Origin: Polyangia bacterium
GTDB lineage: Bacteria > Myxococcota_A > Polyangia > Nannocystales > Nannocystaceae
Direction: 5' to 3'
DNA length: 64,000 nucleotides
NCBI GenBank assembly: GCA_030430565.1
Contig: JAUIKS010000032.1
Location: forward strand, 1 to 64,000
Shown here: piece after piece, positions 11,501-19,525 of the stretch
Numbering within the stretch: the first letter of the stretch is position 1
How the letters are laid out: each line of letters begins with the position of its first letter
Translations under genes and position numbers: made by a program
Notes under the pieces: model-generated
What the model saw: only the letters and a program-made list of their open reading frames with translations
Databases searched by the model: none
Told to the model about the DNA's origin: nothing

Positions 11501-14500
11501 CCTGCGGGCTGACAAAGCGGCTAGCGAGCGTGGCGGCCGCTCTCGGTCGGTTTGCGAAGCGGTCCCATGCGGTCAACAGCTGCGCGAGCTCCCCGTCGCA
11601 GCTCCGCAGCGTGGCGCCCGCGATCAGCGCGGCGACGAGGACTTGGCGGACTGGATCGAGGACGAGGATGTCATCCGCGGCCTCCACGCTAGCGACCGGT
11701 CGGCGCCCGTGCACGTGCGCGCGGAGCACGATCCGTAGACCGGCCGCGCTGAAGCCGTCTTCGAGGTTCGACCAATTGTTTGAATCATCACCATTATGTG
11801 ATTGAGTTGGCTCGGCTTTCTCGATCTTCGACTCATGATCAATGAGCACCGCGTCGTCACTGATAAAGGCGAGAGATCCGTGGCGTCGGGCACCCTCGAA
11901 GAGCTCCTCGGCGGCGTAGGTCTGGCCTGAGATCCCACGAAACATAGCCTGTCGCGCGAGTCGCTCGGGCATGCGCCCGGTCCGCGCGACGCCGCCGGCG
12001 AACCACGGGGGGAGCGCGTCACGGGCCGTCCAGGAGCGGCCCGCGCTCGCGCGCTCGACCAAGGAGGCGACGGGATCCGCGAGCAACGCGGCGATCACGG
12101 CGAGCTGCTGCGGCCGATCCCGGAGGTCTGTCCAGGCCCGGTTTGGTTGCGCTGCGCTCCATGAGATAGCGGCGATCACGCCTGGTACACCGAGTGGGAT
12201 CTCGTGGTGTCCCAGCTCGACACCCTCGTGGATGATGAGCGCGCGACAGTCCCCCACGGCCGGCTCGTCGGCGATAGCGAGCTCGCCACGGAGCTCGGAG
12301 CCATCGATCTTAAGATGATGGCGCGCTGGCGCCGCGATCATCGGTGTGGCGCCGGCGCTGGCCCGCCGACGCGCCGCGATCCGATCCGCGAGGACCGCCT
12401 CAGACATGTCTTCGAGGGCGCTCCCGAGGAGGTTGTGGAGCGCGGCGATCTCGAGCTTGGAGAGCGAGAGGGTGCCGTCGGGGACGAGGTCGCTGCCCAG
12501 CGTGTCCCGCACGAAGCGCAGTCGCCCCTTCGCGGCCACCTCGAGCAGCATGGGATCGAGCGAGCGAAGGTCGCGCGCCGTCGAGAACACCCCCGGTCTG
12601 CGCGCGATGGCCGGGAACAGCGGCGCGCTCAAGATATCGGCCGGGATTCGCGCGCGGAGCACGAGCGGGTCGCCGCGCTCGTTGGGCGTCAGCGCGAACT
12701 GCTGACACCAGCGGCACAAAAATTCGCGGACACGCAGATCGCGGCGCTGGACCGAGCCACCGAGGGCGGGCAGTCCGCGGCTGAGCGCGCGCACAAATTC
12801 CTCGGCCTCAACCCGGACCGCCTCGATCACCTCGTCAAAGCGCTCATCACGGGCGACGTGATCGAAGGCGTCATTCGCGGTGAGCCCAGGGGCAGCGACG
12901 CGCGCGAACAGCGGGCCGGGGTGGGGGAGGGTGACCGTCTCGCAGGGCAGCCCGTCGACGCGAAGCTCCACGCGCATGCGGTCGCCGGGCAGGTGGGCTG
13001 TGTCGAGCAGGTGGATGACGCCGTGGGTGACCCCAGCGTGGGCCGCGTCGGCCCGTAGCTGGGTCTCGCGGATCGAGAATTCGTGCGCGTCGAGGGTCCC
13101 GGGGACCCGGCCGCGCAGCGCCGCGAGCACCGTTCGCTGATACTCGCGCTGAGCGCGGCCCACCGCCCGTCGACGCAGCTCCTCGTCCGCGTCGATCACT
13201 CGATCGCCGTAGGCCCGCTCTAGCACCCCCCACTGCAGGACCTCGGGCGAGCGCGGGTTGTCCCGGATCCACTCCGGCAGGGTCGCCTTGGCCACAAATT
13301 GTGGCTCCCCGACATCGGCGTGGGCGAGCGAGTCATCGCGCAATCGCAGGATCCGCGGGCTTCGGTCGAGCTGCGCGAGGCTCCAGGCCCGCCGCGCCGC
13401 GTCGTGCAGCGTCGGGACATGCCGGATCGACGCGCTGAACTCAGGATGATCGTGGACGATCTCGACCAGCGCGGCCCGCAGCGGCTTCGCCAGCCGGTGA
13501 TACGGGCTGATCTTGGACAAGCGGGTGTGGATCAGCGACGCGAAGCGAACATACAGCCGGGCCACGGCGGCCCGACGACGCCCATCGTCGACGACGCGCG
13601 CGCGGGAGGCGTCCAGCTCGAGCACGTCGTGGCGGATCCAGCCGCGCAGGCGCAGCGCGCCGACCTGCACCTGCAGGGTCTCGACGCGGACACCGTCGCG
13701 GATGACCGCGATCACGGAGCGAGGATCGTTCGCGGCCGCCTCGGACTCGCCGCCGCGACGCCGGAGGTCCTTCTCGGGCTCGATCCACAGCGCCTCGCGG
13801 GGGCTCGCGTGGTGGGTCACCCGCGAGGGCGGATCGAGGCGCGAGCGGTCGAGCGCGGCGCCATTGACGATGATCGGGACGGGCGACCAGCACGCGAGCT
13901 CGCGGATGACCTCGGCCTCCCGCCGGGCCGCCGCCGCCAGGGTCATCAACAGCGCGTCGCGGGCGACCCGGAAGCCAAAGCGTCGCCGAACATGGATCGT
14001 GATCTCGGACGTCACCTGGCCGGATGGTCGGGTGCGCACCACTGGGTGGTCGGGGTCGCCGAGGTCCAGGACGCACTCTGGGAGCTCGACCCAGACACGG
14101 GCCGGATCCGTGCCGAGGGCGCCGAATACGCCCTGGGCGATGTGCTGCATCATGCGCGGGTAGGGCGCTGGCGAGCGGCTGAACAGCCACTCGAAGAGCC
14201 GGTGGAGGTCTCCCGCGTCCGGGCGCAGCGGCGCGGGGCGTGCGGGGTCTTCCGAGGCCGGCGTCGCGTCCGCGTTCTCGTCCGCGAGCGACCAACTCAC
14301 CACGATGTCATCCGCGTCGTGGCGCACACGAATCTCGCGGGCGTCCGCGCGGATGCCCGCCGCGAGCAGCTCGAGCACAAAATGCTCCGGGTGCGCGAGC
14401 TGGAAGTGCGCCAACTTGTCCCGCGCGCGCCGGCGGTCGATCCGAAACGTCCCGCGCCCGAGCAGCCGTGTACCCGCGAGCGCGTCACGCACCTCGTCGG

Positions 14501-14528
14501 GAAACCCGGGAGGAGTCTTCTCAGTCAC
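8565..14528 (-). CDS. Giant 1987-aa protein paired with an HSP90-like ATPase
   Basis: I do not recognise a named family. The N-terminus (FQLAHPEHFVLELLAAGI, then REIRVRHDADDIVVSW) resembles a degenerate GHKL N-box followed by a strand, as in HSP90/sacsin-type ATPases, but clear G1 and G2 motifs are absent. The rest is mixed alpha/beta with no signal peptide, membrane segment or zinc motif. A hydrophilic linker (about residues 895-925) is encoded by an unusually AT-rich patch near 11765-11850. The GTG start (14528) overlaps the stop of the upstream HSP90-like gene by 8 bases, so the two are translationally coupled and probably work together. Length and partnership suggest a large scaffold or substrate-handling subunit; this is inference. 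Confidence 0.8.
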   Translation of the reverse strand: MTEKTPPGFPDEVRDALAGTRLLGRGTFRIDRRRARDKLAHFQLAHPEHFVLELLAAGIRADAREIRVRHDADDIVVSWSLADENADATPASEDPARPAPLRPDAGDLHRLFEWLFSRSPAPYPRMMQHIAQGVFGALGTDPARVWVELPECVLDLGDPDHPVVRTRPSGQVTSEITIHVRRRFGFRVARDALLMTLAAAARREAEVIRELACWSPVPIIVNGAALDRSRLDPPSRVTHHASPREALWIEPEKDLRRRGGESEAAANDPRSVIAVIRDGVRVETLQVQVGALRLRGWIRHDVLELDASRARVVDDGRRRAAVARLYVRFASLIHTRLSKISPYHRLAKPLRAALVEIVHDHPEFSASIRHVPTLHDAARRAWSLAQLDRSPRILRLRDDSLAHADVGEPQFVAKATLPEWIRDNPRSPEVLQWGVLERAYGDRVIDADEELRRRAVGRAQREYQRTVLAALRGRVPGTLDAHEFSIRETQLRADAAHAGVTHGVIHLLDTAHLPGDRMRVELRVDGLPCETVTLPHPGPLFARVAAPGLTANDAFDHVARDERFDEVIEAVRVEAEEFVRALSRGLPALGGSVQRRDLRVREFLCRWCQQFALTPNERGDPLVLRARIPADILSAPLFPAIARRPGVFSTARDLRSLDPMLLEVAAKGRLRFVRDTLGSDLVPDGTLSLSKLEIAALHNLLGSALEDMSEAVLADRIAARRRASAGATPMIAAPARHHLKIDGSELRGELAIADEPAVGDCRALIIHEGVELGHHEIPLGVPGVIAAISWSAAQPNRAWTDLRDRPQQLAVIAALLADPVASLVERASAGRSWTARDALPPWFAGGVARTGRMPERLARQAMFRGISGQTYAAEELFEGARRHGSLAFISDDAVLIDHESKIEKAEPTQSHNGDDSNNWSNLEDGFSAAGLRIVLRAHVHGRRPVASVEAADDILVLDPVRQVLVAALIAGATLRSCDGELAQLLTAWDRFANRPRAAATLASRFVSPQEFHTPTLRGSLALSTRIRAEALELQCWFAGRPLCTISAPYPVPLTGVVQGPAVLPDLTLQGCAGPWVEAELVEAARGAIPGALENAVSTSPRVGDAGALSLGVLNRHLSIARQRLLRAALRRALELSPTMAGAIADSLRRVPIFATANHSRLLSTAELEALARDGEFILVPADSELDPSKVPDDLLQGHLVYAVPAIAALQTTGVLPPVTPRADLMRPRSAPPAQDGPADTPRPVAEVRCTVETADLWIGLIADGSRSTRNALHEWYVDNTLLVRERGDAPSPVVTRSHDLDLTGKLQPDRAIRQRTLSALPRCLEALAQELAASVSHRGASTQAALWTVRGLRCSVTIHDWQAALTHITRWCAAQRLAASIQALPLFPCHAGEPVSFAALLERAEREPLSACAPDVEGLLASTESRPLLLASAELQATLASALGPVLDAREANRLAADQPDALLLERAAPEGLRGWLQLRSSGLENLWVASHDGTSEPWRSPLPVPLAGAIAPLPGHSLPDADTLTAALVEAGQRMLREQIDTADDQDAPGLWLEVTARTFVDPINDHDHGVERARGLLREASGDLARVMRMRWIPTTEGRQISLADCLRDNKQIPRVRPADAKIAGVLLDQPAVILADRPAGRLHPLVRWVPGIEQLSPTGEISSPERSPEILARTQLELDTHRVNGGSPAGAPRSSLVTVALTTALDQPGRLELDTGSARSSLPLDRFPGVVVRVEPSLPGQPADHELLAAPELRALERAIASALLDNAVLLRTRATSAIARLFRAARSGAGLSRASWLPLWLDVPLWREPAGLPAEAEAARASATLRDVLESRANFSCVLVGDHAPAAGGPLTICASSGVDDARGEADRELLVAAIGRDAIKPVIRWRPRGETAATRARANRGVLRDRILQLLEQLDEPVKPARATVNEALDRLSRGDDSGYEAALARPHGRAGLVFAWTVADQLLAESGAPARCLELVDRVLL

Positions 14529-16317
14529 CGCCGGCCCCCAGGAGCGCTTCGAACAGCGATGCCGAAGTCGGCGTCTGATCGCCGCACGATCGATCCGCGA
14601 GATGCAGCGCGAGATGGGCCGCGTAACCGGCCTCTAGACCCGATAGGCGCTGGAATGAAGGGTGGTCGACGGCGAGCACGAGCGCGCCGGTACGGCCGAA
14701 TTCGGCGGTCACACGCTCTGGCTCACCAGGGTGTTGTTGGCGAATTGCGAACCGGCCTTGGAGTCCGTGTCCGCGGTTCTGAAACCGGGCCGCGTAGCAG
14801 CCGACAGGTTCGTCGGCCTGGCTTCGCGCCTGCAGCAGCGCCTCGACCGCGCGCACCAGCGGCGGCGCCTCGACCAGCTCCGGCGCGACATACGCGCGTT
14901 CGGCCTCGATGTACTGATGTTGGTCGTCGCTCGCGTTGCCGTCCACGAGCAGGACATCGGGGTGCCGCTCGGGCGGACCGAGCAGCACGCGGTGGCCGCG
15001 GGCCTCGAGCGCGTGGGCGACCGGACTTCCGGCCGGCGCCCAGAGCAGTTCGCGCGGGGTCGAGCGGGACAACCAGCCGAGCAGCCGGCGTCGCGGCCGA
15101 CAGTCCCGGGGCGCGATGACCCTGCCGGTGGCCGTGCGCAGACACGCGAGCCCCGGATCGAGCCGGATCGAGCCCGTCACCGCGAGCGCGAGCAGACGGT
15201 CGTGGCGGCGCGCGGCCTCGGAGTCCGCTGGCGACGCGGCGCCGGTGCGGAGCGCCTCGCGGTACGCGGGCATGAGGCGGGTAGCGACCAGCTCGCGGAG
15301 GCGCTCGGTGACCGCTCGATGACCGTCGTCCCGGCGCACGTTGTCGCGCGTCAGCGTATGCGCGAGCGCGCCGGACTCGACGCGGAAGCAGACGCCCGGG
15401 ATCAGGGTCTCGCGCGTCTCGAGCAGGGTCAGCCCGTGGCTGTAGTAGCCGGCGAAGGGCGGGGACCGCTCGCTCAGGCCCACGACCGCGCGAAATTTTT
15501 CATCTCGCTCGACGACCTGCAGCGGGCTGTCGACCGCGAACTCGTGTCGTACCTGCTCAAGAGACCAGGACCAGTCCTCGCCCTCGCCCTCGATCACGAT
15601 GTCGGCGCGGGTATAGCGACACCACAGGTGCACCGCGTCGCGGATCTCGGCGGCGAGCTCGGCGGCGCCCGCCCGCGTCGTCGGGACGCGCAGCGCGATC
15701 TCTGTGCCCTCGTGGGGCTCATCGACCGCGGCCAGGGCGTAGCGCCGCGCGCGATCGAAGACCAGGCGCAGGTGCTCGCCGTGGCGCGCGGTGTCGACGA
15801 TGACGAGGTCGGGGTCGATCGCGAACAGCGAGACGAAGCCGACGCCGAACTGCCCGATCCGGGTGCGGTCATCTTCTTTGGGCGACCGGAACAGCACGAG
15901 CAGGTGCTCCTCGATCAGCGCGCGGTCCATGCCCTCGCCGTCGTCGGAGATCCGGATCCAGAGATGCCGATCGAGGGCCGCACGCTGCCGCGCGGGCGGC
16001 CGCGCCTCGCCGAGCTCGTCGCCGCCGCGCTCGTCGTCGCCGTTCGTCGCCGCCTGGCTCTCAGGACTGCTGGCCGCGCCCGCCGCCGTCGCGGGGTCGT
16101 CGCGCGGCGCGAGCTCGCTGCTCAGCTCGACGGTGATGTGCCCCGCGCCCGCGTCCAGCGAGTTCTGGATCAGCTCGCGGACGAACGCGGTCCGCTGACT
16201 GAACTGCGTTACGAGAGCCTCGATGACGTCCGCGGCCGTCGCCGCTCGAGGCTCGGGATCGATGCTGCCCGTCGGGGCATCTTTCGCGGGTGGCGAGCCG
16301 GGTGGGGGGTGCGCCAC
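14521..16317 (-). CDS. HSP90-like (GHKL) ATPase
   Basis: A 598-aa protein with a clear GHKL ATPase domain at residues ~25-230. The N-box is FVRELIQNSLDAGAG, G1 is DDGEGMD, G2 is GQFGVGFVSLF, and a following GTEIALRV strand completes it. This layout is that of HtpG/HSP90 and the HSP90-like ATPases of large bacterial proteins. The C-terminal half does not resemble the HtpG middle or C-terminal domains, so it is not simply HtpG. An acidic insert (~65-110) separates the N-box from G1. The start is GTG 16317. The gene overlaps the downstream 1987-aa gene by 8 bases. ATP-driven remodelling of a partner or substrate is likely; a role in stress or phage defence is only a hypothesis. Confidence 0.82.
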   Translation of the reverse strand: MAHPPPGSPPAKDAPTGSIDPEPRAATAADVIEALVTQFSQRTAFVRELIQNSLDAGAGHITVELSSELAPRDDPATAAGAASSPESQAATNGDDERGGDELGEARPPARQRAALDRHLWIRISDDGEGMDRALIEEHLLVLFRSPKEDDRTRIGQFGVGFVSLFAIDPDLVIVDTARHGEHLRLVFDRARRYALAAVDEPHEGTEIALRVPTTRAGAAELAAEIRDAVHLWCRYTRADIVIEGEGEDWSWSLEQVRHEFAVDSPLQVVERDEKFRAVVGLSERSPPFAGYYSHGLTLLETRETLIPGVCFRVESGALAHTLTRDNVRRDDGHRAVTERLRELVATRLMPAYREALRTGAASPADSEAARRHDRLLALAVTGSIRLDPGLACLRTATGRVIAPRDCRPRRRLLGWLSRSTPRELLWAPAGSPVAHALEARGHRVLLGPPERHPDVLLVDGNASDDQHQYIEAERAYVAPELVEAPPLVRAVEALLQARSQADEPVGCYAARFQNRGHGLQGRFAIRQQHPGEPERVTAEFGRTGALVLAVDHPSFQRLSGLEAGYAAHLALHLADRSCGDQTPTSASLFEALLGAGGD

Positions 16318-16390
16318 CCGCCCATGGTGCCACGCGGGCGGGCCTCGCCTCGACCTGAATTCGTCGCGGCTCGACCCGCGACCTGACCCG

Positions 16391-16416
16391 CGGTGAGGAG
16401 CGTTTTTTTACCGCTC
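16391..16416. other. Small inverted repeats with a T7 tract in a divergent intergenic region
   Basis: Two overlapping possible stems, CGGT/ACCG and GAGCG/CGCTC, surround a run of seven T in the 236-base gap between the HSP90-like gene (minus) and the lipoprotein gene (plus). It could be a regulatory element; the evidence is weak. Confidence 0.2.
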
Positions 16417-16553
16417 GAATACGTGACGGGCCGGCGGCGTTCGCTTATGCTCAGAGCGTACGCGCGCCCGCTCGGGTCGCGTACTCGCCGGGGGAGCGTG
16501 TTGGCTCGAGCGCCCGGCCGTCGAGCTCGCTCGACTGGATCTCGCTGTCTGTC

Positions 16554-17636
16554 ATGCGTGCGGTCTCATCGCTCTGTGTTGTTCTCGTGGCGCTGCTGCC
16601 GGCTGTCGGCGTGTTCGCGTGTGGCGTCGGCGCCTCACCGACCGACGGGCCGGCGGCGACGCGCGACTCCGATACCAGTACTATGGGACAGGTCGCCACG
16701 CGCGCCGAGGATCCGGAGCGCGGTCACGACCTCGCGCTGCTGTCCGCGAACGCTGACGCGAAGACCTACAAAAAGACCCACAAAAAGACCCACAAGCGCG
16801 CGCGGCCGCGAAGGGCTCGGAGCGCGCGCGCGAGCGCCGATCGGGTCCCTGAGCGCGCGGCGCCCGTGACGATCACCGCCGAGACGCCCGCGACCCAGCG
16901 AGCCGTGGCGAAGTCGGCGGCGGCGCCGTCGTCACGCTCCAAGCTCCCGCTAGAGATCGCGCGGCAGCTCCCGCCGACGCCGACGCTCGGGCTCCCGCCG
17001 CAGCTCCCGGGCGACCCGCTCGCGGCTCGCCCGGCCGCGACCCCGCGCGAGCTCCCGACGGCGCGCGCGCCAGCGTCCGCGCAGGGCGGCGGCGCCGGCC
17101 CGGTCGCGCTCGACGACGACGCCCCCGACAGCGCGCTGTTCGATCGAGAGGACGACGAAGAAGAAGACGGCGAGCCGACGCAGGACGCCCCCGGCGAGCG
17201 CGACGCTCGCTACCAGGCGTGGGCGCTGCCGGGCGCCCGTCACCGCGTCGTCATCGCGCGCGCGAATCAATCAGGGGCTCGCCCCAGCTGCACGCGCATC
17301 GTCCTCGTGCACCCGCAGAGCGTCGAGCAGTGGGCGCTGCTGCCCGCCGGGTGGGCGATCGAGCACGCCTGGACGACCCCGGATCCCGCCGCCTGCGACG
17401 ATCGTCACGGGCTGCCCAAGCCGGGCGACGCGGCGACGATGGACGGCGACGGGCGCGTGGAGTGGGCCGCGACCGAGGGCGAGTTCCCCTGCGAGCTCGA
17501 GATCGAGTTGATGCTCAACTTCCCCGCGACGGCCGAGCAACCAGCTCGATCGGTCAGCTTCGAAAGCCCCGCGCTCGCGGTCGAGGGCTGCCGCGTGCCG
17601 GGGCCGCTCACCGCCTCGGTCGCGGTCTCAGGCTAG
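16554..17636 (+). CDS. Hypothetical lipoprotein with basic repeat linker
   Basis: A 360-aa protein. The signal peptide ends in GVFACG (lipobox Cys about residue 23), so a lipoprotein is predicted. A basic stretch with repeated KKTHK units (about residues 72-85) follows, then a Pro/Ala-rich linker, an acidic EDDEEEDGE segment, and a ~150-residue C-terminal domain with paired Cys residues that may form disulfides. No family recognised. The basic and acidic low-complexity segments suggest an extended surface protein. ATG 16554 fits the signal peptide. The next gene starts 79 bases downstream on the same strand. Confidence 0.72.
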   Translation: MRAVSSLCVVLVALLPAVGVFACGVGASPTDGPAATRDSDTSTMGQVATRAEDPERGHDLALLSANADAKTYKKTHKKTHKRARPRRARSARASADRVPERAAPVTITAETPATQRAVAKSAAAPSSRSKLPLEIARQLPPTPTLGLPPQLPGDPLAARPAATPRELPTARAPASAQGGGAGPVALDDDAPDSALFDREDDEEEDGEPTQDAPGERDARYQAWALPGARHRVVIARANQSGARPSCTRIVLVHPQSVEQWALLPAGWAIEHAWTTPDPAACDDRHGLPKPGDAATMDGDGRVEWAATEGEFPCELEIELMLNFPATAEQPARSVSFESPALAVEGCRVPGPLTASVAVSG

Positions 17637-17680
17637 CCGCCGCGAGGGTCCGCGCGCGCGCGCGCGCCCTCGGATCTGGC

Positions 17681-17694
17681 TGATTCTTCAGACA
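17681..17694 (+). promoter_or_regulatory. One-mismatch copy of the TGTC-N6-GACA motif
   Basis: TGATTCTTCAGACA followed by GG; one half-site differs from consensus (TGAT for TGTC). It ends 21 bases before ATG 17716 of the membrane hydrolase gene, in the same promoter-proximal position as other copies. Confidence 0.35.
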
Positions 17695-17715
17695 GGCAGG
17701 ATCGTCCGCCGGGCT

Positions 17716-19257
17716 ATGATGGCGGGCGTGCGCGACGGAGGCGAAGCGCCCGCGGGCTCCGGCCGCGTGGTCACCTTGATCGTGCACGGGACGTTCGCGC
17801 GGGAGGAGTGGTGGTGGCGGCCCGGGGTCGCCGACGCGGAGATCAGCGCCGGCGTCGGCCCGACCTTCGCCGACAAGCTCGAGGACGTGCTCGCGCGCGA
17901 GGGCCTGCGCGGGACGGTGTGGACGCCGGTCCTCAAGGCCGGCATGACGCCCTCGGACTTCACGTGGTCGGGCGAGAACCTCGACCGCGCGCGCGTCGAG
18001 GGGGCGCGCGCGCTGGCGCGGCGCTTTGAGGAGCTCGCCGAGCGCGTCGGCTGCAGCGAGGCGCGCCCGCTCGAGCTCAACATCATCGCGCACTCGCACG
18101 GCGGCAACATCGCCCTCGAGGCGCTCAAGCACATCAGCGCGCGCGTGCGGATCCGTCGCCTGATCCTGCTCGGGACCCCGCTCATCGAGTACCGCCGCTC
18201 GCTCCGGCTGCTGCGCGCCGTGCTCGCGCTGTTCGTGATCACCGCGATGATCATCGCCTTCGGCGCGTGGGTGCTGCTGGCCGCCGACTGGCTGTTCGGC
18301 ACCTTCGGGGTGTTCGAACGCGGCGACATGCGCGTGTTCCTGACCCTCGTCATTATGTTCTTCTTGGTGTCGAGCTGGATGTTCGTGCTGTTCGCGGCGC
18401 TCGCGGACCGCGTGTGGCGAGCCGTGTGCGCGCCCATCGATCGTCTGTACGGGCGCAAGAGCCAGGTCTACGGCCCGACCCCCGCGCGCCTGCTCGAGAC
18501 GATGCGCGGCCGACAGGTCCTGCTGATCACGAGCCACCACGACGAGGCGGACCTGCTGCTCCGGCTCGGCTCGCGCCCGCGCAAGCTGTTTCACCAGCTC
18601 GTGCGCAAGCGCTGGCCGTGGGCGGTGCAGCTGCTCGAGCTGGTGTTTTTGCGCCCCTTCATCGACTGGCTCGCGTTCCACATGCTCGAGGCGGTGCTGG
18701 AGCACTACGCGCTCGGCTTCTCGTGGGTGCGCTGCTGGCTGTCCGACTTTCGCCTCACGGAGCTCGACCGCTCCAAGGCCTACCCGGCGCGCGCGTTCCG
18801 TCGGGTCGACGTGACCTCGCTGCTGCGCGCCGCCGAGGTCCGCCCGCCCTCGATCATCGCGCCGCTGTTCGAAGAGCCGCGCCCGCGAGCGCGGCGCGTG
18901 GCCGCCGGGGACCGACACGCGGCGACGCTGATCGACAACCTGCAGCAGGTCAGCAGCTCGCTCTCAGCCCAGATCAAGCTGCTGCACAGCCGCTACTACG
19001 AGAGCGAGGTCATCCAGCGGATCATCGCGCAGGAGCTGACCAAGGAGGAGGTCGACTGGGAGCACTTCGCGCGGTCCTTCAAGCTGCGGGTCTCGCTCGG
19101 CGCGGCCGAGCTCGATCGCGCCGAGGAGGGCAGCCGCTCGGAGGACGGCGCGGGTCTGCTCATGCGCTTCGCGGAGCCCGGCGCCGAGGCCGACGCGAGC
19201 TACGACCCCGCGCTCGCGCCCGCGGTGCGCTCCGCCGAGCGCCGCGCGCTCGAGTGA
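17716..19257 (+). CDS. Membrane-associated alpha/beta-hydrolase (esterase/lipase-like)
   Basis: A 513-aa protein. The N-terminal ~155 residues show an alpha/beta-hydrolase start: the strand VVTLIVHGTF (oxyanion HG) and the nucleophile elbow AHSHGGN (S-H-G-G, Ser near residue 119), as in PGAP1/lipase-type esterases. Two hydrophobic helices (~160-190 and ~205-230) interrupt the fold. The C-terminal half carries DDEAD-like acidic and amphipathic segments and probably supplies the catalytic Asp/His. The substrate is unknown; a membrane lipid or acyl ester is likely. Two adjacent ATG codons (17716 and 17719) are equivalent starts. A near-consensus TGTC-N6-GACA palindrome lies just upstream. Confidence 0.75.
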   Translation: MMAGVRDGGEAPAGSGRVVTLIVHGTFAREEWWWRPGVADAEISAGVGPTFADKLEDVLAREGLRGTVWTPVLKAGMTPSDFTWSGENLDRARVEGARALARRFEELAERVGCSEARPLELNIIAHSHGGNIALEALKHISARVRIRRLILLGTPLIEYRRSLRLLRAVLALFVITAMIIAFGAWVLLAADWLFGTFGVFERGDMRVFLTLVIMFFLVSSWMFVLFAALADRVWRAVCAPIDRLYGRKSQVYGPTPARLLETMRGRQVLLITSHHDEADLLLRLGSRPRKLFHQLVRKRWPWAVQLLELVFLRPFIDWLAFHMLEAVLEHYALGFSWVRCWLSDFRLTELDRSKAYPARAFRRVDVTSLLRAAEVRPPSIIAPLFEEPRPRARRVAAGDRHAATLIDNLQQVSSSLSAQIKLLHSRYYESEVIQRIIAQELTKEEVDWEHFARSFKLRVSLGAAELDRAEEGSRSEDGAGLLMRFAEPGAEADASYDPALAPAVRSAERRALE

Positions 19258-19336
19258 GCCGTCGCCGGCCCTGGGGCAGGTCTCGATCGCGCGGCGCGGC
19301 ACGCTCTTCGTGCGCGGGCGCGAGAGAAAAATGACA

Positions 19337-19350
19337 TGTCTTTTCGGACA
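19337..19350 (+). promoter_or_regulatory. TGTC-N6-GACA palindrome upstream of IgGFc-like lipoprotein gene
   Basis: TGTCTTTTCGGACA followed by GG is an exact match to the shared motif. It lies 175 bases before ATG 19526 in the 268-base gap after the hydrolase gene. A short open frame starts shortly after but has only about a dozen codons. Confidence 0.45.
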
Positions 19351-19525
19351 GGCTTGATGGCCGGCGCGCGCGGTCGATTGACGGCCTCGACGTAGCGCGC
19401 GACCATGGTTCACGGCGACCCTTGGCTCGGCCCGCGTAGCCGCGAATCAAGGGCCGAGCTCGCGCGATCCGCCTAGGATCACGCGTGTATGCGCATACTC
19501 GGGGCCCGCGCTGATCGACTGACAG

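Noticed and set aside
13299-16386. Plus-strand frames opposite the HSP90-like ATPase and giant gene
   Set aside because: Arg/Ala-rich low-complexity shadows; the minus strand holds GHKL motifs.
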